This document shows, one piece after another, positions 22,372 through 33,239 of a stretch of 64,000 nt of DNA. This DNA comes from Pseudorhodoplanes sp. (GTDB lineage: Bacteria > Pseudomonadota > Alphaproteobacteria > Rhizobiales > Xanthobacteraceae). Every line of letters begins with the position of its first letter. Positions within the stretch are counted from its first letter, which is position 1. The position numbers and the translations under genes were made by a program. Under the pieces are notes generated by a model, which saw nothing but the letters and a program-made list of their open reading frames with translations, ran no database searches and was not told the DNA's origin. Location: contig JABARS010000032.1 in assembly GCA_019187085.1 (NCBI GenBank), forward strand, positions 1 through 64,000, read 5' to 3'.

Positions 22372-23592
22372 TCAGACCGCGTTGGTCTTGCGCTGCGCGA
22401 CCGTGAGCATCACCGTCGGGATCGAAATCAGCGCGCAGAGCGCCGCACCGAGAAACACCCAGTGCGGCACGCCGTGATCCATCATGGTGCCGAAGAACGG
22501 CGGTGCGATCACGCCGCCGATATTGAAGCCGGTGGTGACGAAACCGAAAACCTTGCCGTACGCGCCAGGCGGCGTCACTGCGCGTACGATCATGTCGCGC
22601 GAGGGCTGAAGCACGCCGTTGAAGAATCCCGACAGCCCCATCAGGCCGAGCAGTGCGGCCGTGCCGAGATCGAAGAACGCGATCGGAACGAGCGACAGCG
22701 CATTGATCGACAATCCGACGACCGCGACCAGATCGTGACGGCTGCTGCGTGCGCTGATGAAGCCGCCGACCAGAACGGCGACGGCGCTCATCGCCAGATA
22801 GGCGGTGAGGGCGCTGGTTGCGAGCGACAGCGGCATGTTCCACAGGGCTTCCAGTGCCACGATGCCATAGGTCTGAAGACTGCCGGTCATGGCGAGCAGA
22901 ACGTAAAAGAGCAGGCTCAGCAGCACCGGCATGGATGATAAAAGGCGCCATCCGGGCTCCGGAGAGGCACCGGGCTGGCTGCGGCTGGCGCGGGCGGGAT
23001 CGCGCCCGGCCATGGCGCTGCCGAACAGGATGATTGCCGCGGCAACGGCGATGCCGAGCACCGCGGCGGCAAGGAACGCGCCGCGCCATCCAAACTCGGT
23101 CGCGAGCAACAAGGTGGCGGCCGGTGTCACGGCGGTCCCGGTGAAGCCCGCAAAAATGTGCACCGAATAGGCCTGGCTCATGCGCGCCGGCGAGACGCGC
23201 GCGGACAGAAGCGAATAATCCGCCGGGTGGTAGACGGCATTGGCGACGCCGCAGAGCGCGAACATCACAATGAAGATGTAATAGGAACCCGCGGCCGCCG
23301 CGCCGGCGAGCGCGAACGCGCCTAGAAACAGCCCGCCGATCAGCACGGCGCGTGCGCTCGTGCGGTCGACCAGGAACCCGGCCGGCGTCTGGAGGATCGC
23401 GGTCAGGATGTTGAAGATCGCGATTGCGATGCCGAGCTCGGTATAGCTCACGGCAAATTCCGCGCGCACGAACGGAAACAGCGGCGGCAGCACGAAGATA
23501 TAGATGTGGCTGACGAAATGTGCGGCGCCGACCAGTGCGATCACGCGGACATCGGTTCCGCGCGCGTGGGCGGCCATCGTAAGCGGTGTCAT
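22372..23592 (-). CDS. MFS transporter
   Basis: The 406-residue product has about 12 hydrophobic segments. The loop 2-3 motif reads GFLVDRTSARAVLIGG, a major facilitator signature. Charged residues and hydrophobic spacing fit the two six-helix bundles. The substrate cannot be told from sequence; the pattern YTELGIAIAIFNILTAILQTPAG is common in a broad group of uncharacterised exporters. It is 94 bp beyond a terminator that ends the upstream small gene, so it probably has its own promoter. Confidence 0.88.
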   Translation of the reverse strand: MTPLTMAAHARGTDVRVIALVGAAHFVSHIYIFVLPPLFPFVRAEFAVSYTELGIAIAIFNILTAILQTPAGFLVDRTSARAVLIGGLFLGAFALAGAAAAGSYYIFIVMFALCGVANAVYHPADYSLLSARVSPARMSQAYSVHIFAGFTGTAVTPAATLLLATEFGWRGAFLAAAVLGIAVAAAIILFGSAMAGRDPARASRSQPGASPEPGWRLLSSMPVLLSLLFYVLLAMTGSLQTYGIVALEALWNMPLSLATSALTAYLAMSAVAVLVGGFISARSSRHDLVAVVGLSINALSLVPIAFFDLGTAALLGLMGLSGFFNGVLQPSRDMIVRAVTPPGAYGKVFGFVTTGFNIGGVIAPPFFGTMMDHGVPHWVFLGAALCALISIPTVMLTVAQRKTNAV

Positions 23593-23678
23593 CGGGGCGT
23601 CCCGGGTTGGAGGCCGAACCTAGCTGAACCGGCCGACGGCGATCCAATTCTTTCGCGCATTGGTGCAATGCGTTCGCC

Positions 23679-23710
23679 AAAAAAGAAAGCCCGGCCGAAG
23701 CCGGGCTTTC
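23679..23710 (-). terminator. Rho-independent terminator after the glycine-zipper gene
   Basis: On the minus strand the 11-bp stem GAAAGCCCGGC / GCCGGGCTTTC with a TTCG loop is followed by TTTTTT. It lies about 40 bp after the stop of the gene at 23750-23998. Confidence 0.9.
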
Positions 23711-23749
23711 CTGCGCATCGGACAGCGGTGTGTGGATCAGGACCGCTAT

Positions 23750-23998
23750 TCAGCGCCAGCGACAATGACGATGACCGTCGCGGTCGTACCAGCATTCCCG
23801 GTATTTGCGGCTGAAGCGCGGGCCGCCGACCCAGGCGCCGATCGCGCCGCCAGCAACCGCGCCGACCGGACCCGCTACGATGGCGCCCGCGCCCGCGCCG
23901 ATCGCGGCGCCGGTCAGCGTGCGTTGCTGGGCCTGCGCGGACGTGCCGGCAATGATCAGAGCGGCGCCGACGGCGCCCATCATCAAGAATTTGCGCAT
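23750..23998 (-). CDS. Small exported glycine-zipper protein
   Basis: The 82-residue product starts MRKFLMMGAVGAALIIAGTS, with a signal peptide cleaved near AQAQQ. A glycine-zipper segment follows (GAAIGAGAGAIVAGPVGAVAGG), of the kind found in envelope-associated proteins such as YMGG/OmpA-linked families. The tail RKYRECWYDRDGHRHCRWR has two cysteines. GGAGG lies eight bases before this ATG, which rules out the slightly longer upstream start. Function is unknown. Confidence 0.75.
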   Translation of the reverse strand: MRKFLMMGAVGAALIIAGTSAQAQQRTLTGAAIGAGAGAIVAGPVGAVAGGAIGAWVGGPRFSRKYRECWYDRDGHRHCRWR

Positions 23999-24086
23999 CG
24001 GCGCATCCTCCATCGTCCTTCAGCCGGGCTGAGTGTCTCGGATGCCGATTACAGGGTATTAAGCTTAAGAAATGGTGGACGCGCGT

Positions 24087-25226
24087 TCAGCGCTCTTCGC
24101 TTCCGCTGATGACGAGGTCATCGCGGTGCACAATCTCCGAGCGGCCGTCGAATCCGAGGATCATTTTGACGTCGGTGGTCGAGCGGCCGATCACCTGCAT
24201 GGCGTCGCCCGAGTCGTAGGCGACGAGGCCGCGGCCGATTTCCTCGCCGTCCAGATCGCGGATGCGCACGGCGTCGCCGCGCGCGAATTCCCCGTCCACG
24301 CGCCGCACGCCCGCCGGCAACAGGCTCTTGCCGCGCCGCAGGGCTGCGACCGCGCCGCTGTCGATATAGAGGACGCCCTTGGGCTCGAGCGTGCCGGCGA
24401 TCCATTTCTTGCGCGCGGTCACAGGATTGGCCGGCGTCAGAAACCAGGTGCAGGGCCCGCCCCGTGCGATGGCCATCAAGGCATGATCGCGGTGGCCGGA
24501 AGCGATCACCATATGGGTGCCGGCGCTGGTTGCGATGCGCGCGGCCTCGATCTTAGTCATCATGCCGCCGCGCGAAAGCTCCGAGCCCGAAGCGCCCGCC
24601 ATTGCGGCGATCTCCGGCGTGATGCGTTCGACCACGGGGACGAGCGTCGCCGTGCGCCCGCTGGCGGGCGGCGCGTCATAGAGGCCGTCGACGTCGGACA
24701 GGAGCACCAGCAGGTCCGCGCTCACCATGGTGGCGACGCGGGCGGCCAGGCGATCGTTGTCGCCATAGCGGATCTCGTTGGTGGCGACGGTGTCGTTCTC
24801 GTTGATCACCGGCACGCTGCGCCATTCCAGCAGCTTGTCGATGGTCTCGCGAGCGTTGAGATAGCGCCGGCGTTCCTCGGTGTCGCCGAGCGTGACGAGC
24901 ACCTGCCCGGCCGTGATGCCGTGACGGCCGAGCGTCTCCGCCCATAGTCGGGCGAGCGCGATCTGGCCGACGGCGGCCGCGGCCTGCGATTCCTCCAGCC
25001 GCAACGCTCCGCGCGGCAACTTGAGGACCGAGCGGCCGAGCGCGATCGCCCCCGACGAGACCACCAGAATATCGCGCTTGTCGCGATGCAGCGCTGCAAT
25101 GTCCTCGGCCAGGGCGTCCAGCCAGTCCGCACGCGGCTGCCCGGCCGGCGAATCGACCAGCAGCGAGGATCCGACCTTGACGACGATCCGGCGGAAATCG
25201 GTGAGCGCAGGAAGCTTCTGGGGCAT
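24087..25226 (-). CDS. proB: Glutamate 5-kinase
   Basis: ProB phosphorylates glutamate at the first step of proline synthesis and is usually feedback-inhibited by proline. The 379 residues comprise an amino acid kinase domain (about 1-265; [34 protein letters not shown]) and a C-terminal PUA domain (about 285-379). The length is normal. It lies downstream of obgE but separated from it by a DUF72 gene on the other strand. Confidence 0.95.
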   Translation of the reverse strand: MPQKLPALTDFRRIVVKVGSSLLVDSPAGQPRADWLDALAEDIAALHRDKRDILVVSSGAIALGRSVLKLPRGALRLEESQAAAAVGQIALARLWAETLGRHGITAGQVLVTLGDTEERRRYLNARETIDKLLEWRSVPVINENDTVATNEIRYGDNDRLAARVATMVSADLLVLLSDVDGLYDAPPASGRTATLVPVVERITPEIAAMAGASGSELSRGGMMTKIEAARIATSAGTHMVIASGHRDHALMAIARGGPCTWFLTPANPVTARKKWIAGTLEPKGVLYIDSGAVAALRRGKSLLPAGVRRVDGEFARGDAVRIRDLDGEEIGRGLVAYDSGDAMQVIGRSTTDVKMILGFDGRSEIVHRDDLVISGSEER

Positions 25227-25307
25227 GGTTTTGGCTCGTGCGCCCGAACCCTCGTGCGCCGCGGGCGTTGTCTAGCAGGGTCTCGGGTGCATCGCCAAGG
25301 CGCTTCG

Positions 25308-26046
25308 ATGGCCAAAATCCGGATCGGCACGTCATGCTGGAATTACGACTCATGGCGCGGGCGTTTCTTCCCGCGCGAACTGATGCGCAAGCATCCGCTC
25401 CGCTACGACGCCACGCAGTTCGATACCATCGAGCTCGACGGCGTGTTCTACCGCACGCCGTCCGTTGCCTCCGTCCGCGCCTGGCGCGAGCAGATCGCAG
25501 ACGATTTCGTGTTCGCATGGAAGGCGTCAAAATTCATTACGCACTGGAAACGGCTGGCTCCCACGTCGCGCAGTTCGATCGCCCTGATGGAGCGCCGCCT
25601 GCGGGTGCTCGGCGACAAGGCGGGCCCGGTCCTCTTTCAATTGCCGCCGCACCTGCAGGCCGACGACGAGCGCCTTGCGGCTTTTCTCAGACTTCTGAAA
25701 GCGCCGTGTCTCTATGTGTTCGAATTCCGTCACGAGAGCTGGTATGTGAAGAATATCTTCCGGCTGCTGCGCGCCCACAATGCCACGCTCTGCCTGTCCG
25801 ACCACCACGACGCTCCGGCGCCCTGGGTCGTCACCGCGCGCCATGTCTATGTGCGCGGGCATGGACCGGGCGGGCGATATCACGGGCATTATTCCGCGCC
25901 GATGTTGCGCGAATGGGCGCGCAAGATCCGTGCATGGCACCGCCATGCGTCGCGACGTCTATGTCTATTTCGATAACGACCAGAAAAGCACGGCGCCCGC
26001 CGATGCGATGCGGCTCAAGGCGCTGCTTGCGTCCGCACGCGCCTGA
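25308..26046 (+). pseudogene. DUF72 family protein, frameshifted near the 3' end
   Basis: The first frame (25308-25976) gives 222 residues with DUF72 motifs: IRIGTSCWNYDSWRG, the YDATQFDTIELDGVFYRTP segment and FEFRHESWY. It then runs into an unrelated RRLCLFR tail. The missing end, RRDVYVYFDNDQKSTAPADA, is in the +1 frame up to 26046. One extra base within 25944-25947 (catg where cag would restore the frame) explains this. The cause could be a recent mutation or a sequencing error. DUF72 is a TIM-barrel family of uncertain function. Confidence 0.85.
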
Positions 26047-26067
26047 GTCCGCCCGGCCGCGGCGCCT

Positions 26068-27796
<1,729 letters not shown>

Positions 27797-27815
27797 GGTC
27801 GGGCTCCTTGGGTTG

Positions 27816-27855
27816 AAAAGCGAGAGGGGGAGCCGGTTCATCCGTCTCCCCCTCG
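27816..27855 (-). terminator. Rho-independent terminator of rplU-rpmA
   Basis: On the minus strand the arms GCGAGGGGGAG and CTCCCCCTCTCGC pair around a 12-nt loop and are followed by TTTTC. It lies about 70 bp after the rpmA stop and just ahead of the GNAT gene. Confidence 0.75.
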
Positions 27856-27923
27856 CATTCCGGGCCCGCTATGCGCCCGCCGGGTTTGACGTGAACCGGC
27901 GGACCTCAAGAGAGATTCGCCGT

Positions 27924-28196
27924 TTACTCTGCCGCAGCCTCCGTCATCGGGACGACGGATACGTAGGTGCGGCCTTTTGCTTTGGTATTGAACTGAACGC
28001 GACCCTGCGCGAGGGCGAAAAGGGTGTGGTCCTTGCCCATGCCGACATTGTGGCCGGCATGCCACTTGGTGCCACGCTGGCGCACGAGAATATTGCCGGC
28101 AGCCACGCTTTCGCCGCCGAACGCCTTGATGCCGAGGCGACGGCCCGCGGTGTCGCGGCCGTTGCGGGAAGAACCGCCTGCCTTTTTGTGTGCCAT
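27924..28196 (-). CDS. rpmA: 50S ribosomal protein L27
   Basis: At 90 residues this is bL27, whose N-terminal tail ([16 protein letters not shown]) reaches the peptidyl transferase centre. The body [20 protein letters not shown] and [20 protein letters not shown] is unmistakable. The N-terminus shows no Firmicutes-type cleavage extension. It follows rplU by 73 bp in the standard ribosomal pair. Confidence 0.98.
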   Translation of the reverse strand: MAHKKAGGSSRNGRDTAGRRLGIKAFGGESVAAGNILVRQRGTKWHAGHNVGMGKDHTLFALAQGRVQFNTKAKGRTYVSVVPMTEAAAE

Positions 28197-28269
28197 TGTC
28201 GAATTCCTTCGTCGTTTGTCTTGTAACGCGATTCAGCCCCGGAATCACGTCACTTCTTTTTATCAATCG

Positions 28270-28770
28270 TTACTTCTTGGCTTTTCCTTTGGCGGCTGGC
28301 TTTTTTGCAACCGTTTTCGTCTTTGCCGCGGTCTTCATTGTTTTGGCTTTGGCCTTGGATTTGGCTTTCGGCTTGCCCTCCGCCGGCGCCTCGCCAGCGG
28401 TGCTTTCCGCCTTGGGCTTGGGAGCCGGCCGGCCCTTGGCCTTCTTGGTCGGCATCTTGCCGTCGGTCAGGATTTCCGACACCCGGACCATGGTGTAATC
28501 CTGACGGTGACCGCGCTTGCGCCGCGAATTCTTGCGCCGGCGCTTCTTGAAGGCGATCACCTTCGGTCCGCGACTCTGGCTCAGGATCTCGACCGCGACG
28601 GACGCGCCTGGAACCAGTGGGGTTCCGAGTTGAGGTGTCTCGCCGCCGACCAGCAGCACGTCGCCAATCTGCACGATCTCGCCGGCCTCGCCCTTCAGGC
28701 GGCCGACGCGGATGACATCGTCCTCGGCGACGCGATACTGCAGGCCGCCGGTTTTGATGACTGCGAACAT
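28270..28770 (-). CDS. rplU: 50S ribosomal protein L21 with long basic C-terminal tail
   Basis: The first 103 or so residues are ordinary bL21 ([20 protein letters not shown] ... [19 protein letters not shown]). A further 60 residues form a low-complexity Lys/Ala/Pro tail ending [11 protein letters not shown], giving 166 residues against about 103 in E. coli. Such tails occur in alphaproteobacterial L21 and are probably disordered and RNA-binding. It is the first gene of rplU-rpmA. Confidence 0.96.
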   Translation of the reverse strand: MFAVIKTGGLQYRVAEDDVIRVGRLKGEAGEIVQIGDVLLVGGETPQLGTPLVPGASVAVEILSQSRGPKVIAFKKRRRKNSRRKRGHRQDYTMVRVSEILTDGKMPTKKAKGRPAPKPKAESTAGEAPAEGKPKAKSKAKAKTMKTAAKTKTVAKKPAAKGKAKK

Positions 28771-28887
28771 CTTTCTTGTCCTCGTGTTCGTTTCCGGCGC
28801 TGGGAGGACCCGGACCGGCTTCTTTCAGTCTGGTTTTGCTAAGTCGTTGGGCCAGAACGAGAAAATCGTTCCATGCGGCCACAACTA

Positions 28888-28916
28888 AAGGGCGCGGACC
28901 GCAAGGCCCGCGCCTT
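28888..28916 (-). terminator. Candidate terminator after the small membrane protein gene
   Basis: On the minus strand AAGGCGCGG pairs with CCGCGCCCTT (one bulged base) and is followed by TAGTTGT. The T-run is short, so strength is uncertain. It lies about 75 bp beyond the stop at 28992. Confidence 0.45.
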
Positions 28917-28991
28917 GGCGATGCTTATGGCCCTGCCCAGGAAGCCTGTCAAGAAACCGGAACAGGCGGGGCGCCGGACCGCCGCGCGCCG

Positions 28992-29174
28992 TCAGCGGAA
29001 AAACAGGCCGACGACCATCAGCGCCATGCCCGCCGCGAGGCCGATCGTGATCGTCACGGCGATCGTCATTTCGACGAAGGGCATGGCCCACAGCCGTCCG
29101 TCGCGCGGTTTGAAATAAAGCGCGGCACCGACCGCTATGCCGACAATGGCAAGACCGGAAACGAAAGCGAGCAT
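28992..29174 (-). CDS. Small two-helix membrane protein
   Basis: The frame from ATG 29174 encodes 60 residues with two hydrophobic helices (MLAFVSGLAIVGIAVGAALYF and AVTITIGLAAGMALMVVGLFF) joined by a short charged loop, KPRDGRLWAMPFVEM. The codon use is like its neighbours and a hairpin follows it. The Shine-Dalgarno is weak. I do not recognise a characterised family. Confidence 0.55.
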   Translation of the reverse strand: MLAFVSGLAIVGIAVGAALYFKPRDGRLWAMPFVEMTIAVTITIGLAAGMALMVVGLFFR

Positions 29175-29296
29175 GGACGATCCAATGGCGTCGTCGCCAG
29201 GAATCCGCTTGCACGGAAAGCTAGGTCCGAACGCTGCCCGCAATCGCGTAATGAATGACTGACATGCCGTAAAATCCCTGTAATTGCAGGCCTGCG

Positions 29297-30004
29297 TCAG
29301 GTCGGTTCGAGCCCGCTTTCCGGCGATGTTTGCGCGAGCCGGTATCCGACGCCGAGCTCGGTCGCGAGGATCTTCGGCTGGGTCGGATCGGCCTCTATCT
29401 TCTTGCGCAGCTTGCGCACGAAAATCCGCAAATAATGGGGGTCGTCGATATGCGCCGCTCCCCACACTTCGCGCAGCAAATGCTGGTGGGTGACGACATT
29501 GCCCGCATGCTGGGCCAGAATCTGAAGAAGACGGTATTCCTTCGGCGTGAGCGACAGTCGTTCGCCATTGAGCGAAACGGTGCGCGTGGCAAGGTCGATG
29601 CTGAGCGGGCCGGCATGGACCACGGGCTCGCCGGTCGCCGCGCGTTGACGGCGGCGCAGCGCGGCTTTGGCGCGCGCCAGCAATTCGGCCATGCCGAAGG
29701 GTTTGACGACATAATCGTCGGCGCCGAGCTCGAGCAGGCGCACTTTCTCCGCCTCGTTCGATCGCACCGACAGAATGATGATCGGAACATCCGACCAGCC
29801 GCGAACGCGCTCGACCACCTGACCGCCATCGATATCCGGCAGACCGATATCGAGGATAATGAGATCGTGCGCCCGCAAGGTCGCGTCGCGAATTGCAGCG
29901 GCGCCGGTCTCGGCCTCGTGGATCGCAAATCCCTGCAATTCAAATCCGGCCCGCACGAAACGGCGGATCTGTGCCTCGTCGTCCACGATGAGAATGTCGA
30001 GCAT
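29297..30004 (-). CDS. kdpE: KdpE-like response regulator (OmpR family)
   Basis: The 235-residue regulator has a receiver domain with acidic pair D8-D9, phospho-acceptor D52 (LDIGLPDIDG) and K101 (VVKPFG). An OmpR-type winged helix follows (LSLTPKEYRLLQILAQHAGNVV ... VWG). The sequence is closest in style to KdpE, which activates the high-affinity potassium pump genes. No kdpFABC genes are nearby. It lies directly after the sensor kinase; in-frame ATGs at 30046 and 30055 would overlap that gene and are alternative starts. Confidence 0.85.
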   Translation of the reverse strand: MLDILIVDDEAQIRRFVRAGFELQGFAIHEAETGAAAIRDATLRAHDLIILDIGLPDIDGGQVVERVRGWSDVPIIILSVRSNEAEKVRLLELGADDYVVKPFGMAELLARAKAALRRRQRAATGEPVVHAGPLSIDLATRTVSLNGERLSLTPKEYRLLQILAQHAGNVVTHQHLLREVWGAAHIDDPHYLRIFVRKLRKKIEADPTQPKILATELGVGYRLAQTSPESGLEPT

Positions 30005-30035
30005 ATTCGTTGCGGCCCGTTCGCCGCTTTTGTAA

Positions 30036-31133
30036 TCAGTCGTCATTGCGAGCATTGGCAGATTCCAGACGGTCGGTCGTTTCCTTGGCGGATGGCAGGG
30101 TCATGATCACCGTACTGCCGCGGCCCGGTCCCGCGCTTTCGATTGTAAGCACTCCATTGTTTGCCGCAATGAAAGCGTTTGCAATCCATAGCCCAAGGCC
30201 GGAACCGGTCACCAGGGTATGGCGGTGGCCCCGAAAGAAACGCTCGCGCGCTCCGCGGATTTCCTCGGCGGTGAAGCCCGCGCCCTGGTCGGTAACCGTG
30301 ATCGTAACGTGATTGTTACTGGCGCGTGCATCGACGCGAATATGCGACGATGAGGGTGAATATTTGCCGGCATTGTCGACGATCTGGACCAGGGCCTGTT
30401 CGATCATCGCGCTGTCGACAAAGACGAACGGCATATCCTCGGCGATCTCCAGTTCCAGGCTGTGTCCGGAAATATGCCGGCGGCGGCGGACGATTGCCGA
30501 ATTGATGATGTCGGCCGGATCGGCAAGATCCTTCTTGGGCTCGATCCGGTCCACGCTGACGCGCGAGGCGTCGAGCAGCATCTGGATTTCGCGGTCGAGA
30601 CGTTCGGCTTCTTCGCGGATGCCATGGACAAGGCCGGCCAGACGCCGGTCGTTTGCGACCGGCTCCGCCGAATCGAGCACGGTCGCCGACCCCAGGATCG
30701 AGGCGAGCGGGGTCCGCAATTCGTGCGAAACCGAATCGACCACCGCCTGCCGGAGAACGTTGGCCTCGGCCCGCACGCGCGCCTCGCTCAACTGAGCCGC
30801 CAGCCGGCTGACGACGACCGCGACAAAGACATAGAGCCCGAGATCGAGAACCTGCTGCGGGTCGGAAACCTTCAGGTCGTAGATCGGGTCATACAGCAGG
30901 AACACCATAGGGACCACGCCGGTGATCGTGGCGGCCATGGCGGCGACCGGACCCCAGCGGATGGCCGCGATGACGACCGGCAGCAGGAAGGCGACCGAGG
31001 CGCGGGTGACGCCGCCATAATGGACGAGCAGGAAAACGGCGAACGATACGATCGCCACCAGCAGAAGGGCAGAGAGGATTTTCCTCATTTCCGGCCACAG
31101 CCATTCCCAGGCTTTCAGCATCCATTTGTCCAT
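30036..31133 (-). CDS. KdpD-like sensor histidine kinase lacking the N-terminal KdpD domain
   Basis: From ATG 31133 the product is 365 residues. Residues about 20-110 are hydrophobic and match the DUF4118 membrane region of KdpD. The kinase core follows: H137 in SVSHELRTPLAS, the N box QIVDNAGKYSP, and G boxes DQGAGF and GSGLGLWIA. KdpD proper is about 900 residues with cytoplasmic Usp and KdpD domains ahead of the membrane part; these are missing. A longer frame to 31328 reads through the antisense of tRNA-Ser (MAEREGFEPP) and is rejected. Confidence 0.85.
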   Translation of the reverse strand: MDKWMLKAWEWLWPEMRKILSALLLVAIVSFAVFLLVHYGGVTRASVAFLLPVVIAAIRWGPVAAMAATITGVVPMVFLLYDPIYDLKVSDPQQVLDLGLYVFVAVVVSRLAAQLSEARVRAEANVLRQAVVDSVSHELRTPLASILGSATVLDSAEPVANDRRLAGLVHGIREEAERLDREIQMLLDASRVSVDRIEPKKDLADPADIINSAIVRRRRHISGHSLELEIAEDMPFVFVDSAMIEQALVQIVDNAGKYSPSSSHIRVDARASNNHVTITVTDQGAGFTAEEIRGARERFFRGHRHTLVTGSGLGLWIANAFIAANNGVLTIESAGPGRGSTVIMTLPSAKETTDRLESANARNDD

Positions 31134-31237
31134 CGGCCGTACGTCCCTGCCGCACAATAGCGCGTACCGGTCTTGTTTGTCCGTGCTTCCTTGGCTAAAC
31201 AGACGCGCCTGCAGGGCTTGGGCCCTGCCGCCGCCGT

Positions 31238-31327
31238 GGAGAGGTGGCTGAGTGGTTGAAAGCACCGCACTCGAAATGCGGCATACTCGCAAGGGTATCG
31301 GGGGTTCGAATCCCTCCCTCTCCGCCA
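31238..31327 (+). tRNA. tRNA-Ser (CGA)
   Basis: The acceptor arms GGAGAGG and CCTCTCC pair, followed by G and an encoded CCA. The anticodon loop CTCGAAA between CCGCA and TGCGG gives anticodon CGA, reading UCG. A long variable arm (TACTCGCAAGGGTA) and the T arm GGGGGTTCGAATCCC confirm a serine class II tRNA. Confidence 0.97.
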
Positions 31328-31391
31328 TTTTATGTTGCGCGCGGCCGGTTCCGAACCTCGGGCGTAGGTCTCTTGCCGGCTCAGGCCGCGT

Positions 31392-32228
31392 TCACTCCAG
31401 CGAAAAACCCTTGGCCCGGATGAAAGCGCCGAAATCCGCGCGCTCCGGTTTTGCATACTGACGGGCCTTGTCTTCCGACCAGCCGTAATCGGGGCAAAGT
31501 CCGAAATCGGCAGCAAAGCGCTGTTCCGCATAGGGCTGACTGGCGGCGCGGCGGCGGTCATAGACGCTGACCTGTTCTTCGATTTTCGTTTCGTCAAAGG
31601 CGTCCGTATGGACCGTTGCCGCAAGCGGCAGGCGATGGCTGACCGTAGCCGGCTGTATCGGCCAGCCGACGGCAAGGCCGGCTACCGGAAAGACATGTTG
31701 CGGCAATTTCAGGGCGTCGCTCACCTGCGCGGCGCGATTGCGTATGGCGCTGAGCGGGCAGGTGCCGAGCCCCGCCAGAGCAGCCGCGCTCACGAACGCC
31801 GACAGTGCGATCGCGGCATCGACGGCCGCATTGAAAAAGGCGTCGAGATGGTCGTTGGCGAAAGCCTTGCCACGCCAGGCATGGATCTGGCGCTGACGTC
31901 GGTTATTGCCACAGAAGACGAGAAGAGCCGGCGCCTCCGGCAGCCAGTCCTGTGTCGGCATCAACGCATCGAGCCGCGCGCGCTGGGCGGGGTCGCGCAC
32001 GATCACGATATCGCGCTGTTGCAGGTCGCTCTTAGTCGGCGACGACAGGGCCACCGCGCACAGGAGCCCGATCAGGCCGGGATCGACCGGCTCCACCCGG
32101 AAGGCCCTGGTCGCCCCGCGCATAGCGAGCACGGCAAGGGCGTCGAGCCCGCGAAGGCTGGGTGGGAGCGGAACATTTTCGCCGAAGCGTTCCCGAATAA
32201 CGTTGGCGAGCAAAGTGCGCTGATCCAT
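31392..32228 (-). CDS. Nitroreductase family protein
   Basis: The 278-residue product starts MDQRTLLANVIRERFG after gggaagg. It has the FMN-binding nitroreductase pattern: RGATRAFRVEPVDPGLIGLL at the N-terminal side, SSPTKSDLQQRDIVIV, and AALAGLGTCPLSAIR followed by FPVAGLAVGWP. Family members reduce nitro groups, quinones or flavins with NAD(P)H. The length and the C-terminal region (VYDRRRAA...DYGWSEDKARQYAKPER) match the NfsA/NADPH-oxidoreductase-like branch. Substrate unknown. Confidence 0.85.
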   Translation of the reverse strand: MDQRTLLANVIRERFGENVPLPPSLRGLDALAVLAMRGATRAFRVEPVDPGLIGLLCAVALSSPTKSDLQQRDIVIVRDPAQRARLDALMPTQDWLPEAPALLVFCGNNRRQRQIHAWRGKAFANDHLDAFFNAAVDAAIALSAFVSAAALAGLGTCPLSAIRNRAAQVSDALKLPQHVFPVAGLAVGWPIQPATVSHRLPLAATVHTDAFDETKIEEQVSVYDRRRAASQPYAEQRFAADFGLCPDYGWSEDKARQYAKPERADFGAFIRAKGFSLE

Positions 32229-32402
32229 GACCTTCCCCGGGCTGCCGCGTCGGGCCAATCTAGCGGCGCGCCGCTGCGCGCGACAGGGCACGCGCAATAG
32301 GCGAGTACCAAGTCCGGCTGCGTTGCCGCCGGCACAGCGCTGCGCCATTGCATTGCGGCCTTCGAGGCCGCACTCTCGCTCGGTCCTTCCCGCGCCGGTC
32401 TC

Positions 32403-33176
32403 ATGATGATCCCGATCGACCTGACCGCCATCTCCACGCCGATCGCGGCTGCCGTGGCGGGAAGCGTGCTCGCCGCCGCCATCCTGCGCGGGCTGACCGG
32501 GTTCGGATTTGCCATCGCGGCCGTGCCGCTGCTCAGCCTGTTTCTGTCTCCGGTGGTTGCCGTGCCGCTGGTCATATGTCTCCAGCTTTTCGGCAACCTG
32601 TTCGAAATCTGCAGTTCGCTCAAAACCTGCCATTGGTCCTCGCTCGGCGGGCTGACGGCGGGCGCGCTGATCGGCGTGCCGGCGGGCCTTCTGGGGCTGA
32701 GCGTGCTGTCGCCGGATGTCGCGCGTCTTTTGATCGCCGCCGCAACGCTCGTGGCGGTTCTGCTCCTGAGCGGCGGCTTTGCTTTCTCAAGGCAGCCCGG
32801 CCTGCGCCTGACCATCCCTGTCGGCATCCTGGCCGGGGTGTTCAACGGGCTTGCGGCCATGCCGGGGCCGCCGGTGATCACGTATTACCTGTCGATGCCG
32901 GTCTCGCGCGCGGTAATGCGCGCCTCGCTGAACGTGTTCTTTCTCGCAAACGCCGGCATCGCGCTCGCGAGCGCGTTAAGTCTGAGCCTGATCGACTGGA
33001 CCATCGTGCTCTATACGCTGCTGACGCTGCCGCTCATGTTCGTCGGCCAGCACATCGGCCTTCGCTTCTTTCATCTCGGCAGCGACCGCACCCACCGGCT
33101 GATCGCGATCGGGTGTCTTTCGGCGATTGCCGTCGGTGCGGCGATCAAGGGGCTGAGCGGCGTATTGGCGAACTGA
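32403..33176 (+). CDS. TauE/SafE family permease (TSUP)
   Basis: The 257-residue product has eight or so hydrophobic helices. RGLTGFGFAIAAVPLLSLF and the later GVFNGLAAMPGPPVITYYL form the two related halves typical of the TSUP family. Members carry sulfite, sulfonates or other small organic anions. No clear Shine-Dalgarno precedes the ATG at 32403, and ATG 32406 is equally possible. It converges on the ABC binding protein gene and shares the terminator between them. Confidence 0.85.
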   Translation: MMIPIDLTAISTPIAAAVAGSVLAAAILRGLTGFGFAIAAVPLLSLFLSPVVAVPLVICLQLFGNLFEICSSLKTCHWSSLGGLTAGALIGVPAGLLGLSVLSPDVARLLIAAATLVAVLLLSGGFAFSRQPGLRLTIPVGILAGVFNGLAAMPGPPVITYYLSMPVSRAVMRASLNVFFLANAGIALASALSLSLIDWTIVLYTLLTLPLMFVGQHIGLRFFHLGSDRTHRLIAIGCLSAIAVGAAIKGLSGVLAN

Positions 33177-33182
33177 CGCGGC

Positions 33183-33214
33183 AAACAAAAACGTCCGCCC
33201 CGAAGGGCGGACGT
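33183..33214 (-). terminator. Rho-independent terminator between convergent genes
   Basis: The 10-bp stem ACGTCCGCCC / GGGCGGACGT with a TTCG loop is followed on the minus strand by TTTTTGTTT. It ends the ABC binding protein transcript; the same hairpin could also affect the opposing permease transcript. Confidence 0.9.
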
Positions 33215-33239
33215 CGTGCTCGGTTCCGAGCGGCCGGTC

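Noticed and set aside
31134-31328. N-terminal extension of the KdpD-like kinase starting MAEREGFEPP
   Set aside because: These codons are the antisense of tRNA-Ser, a well-known annotation artefact.
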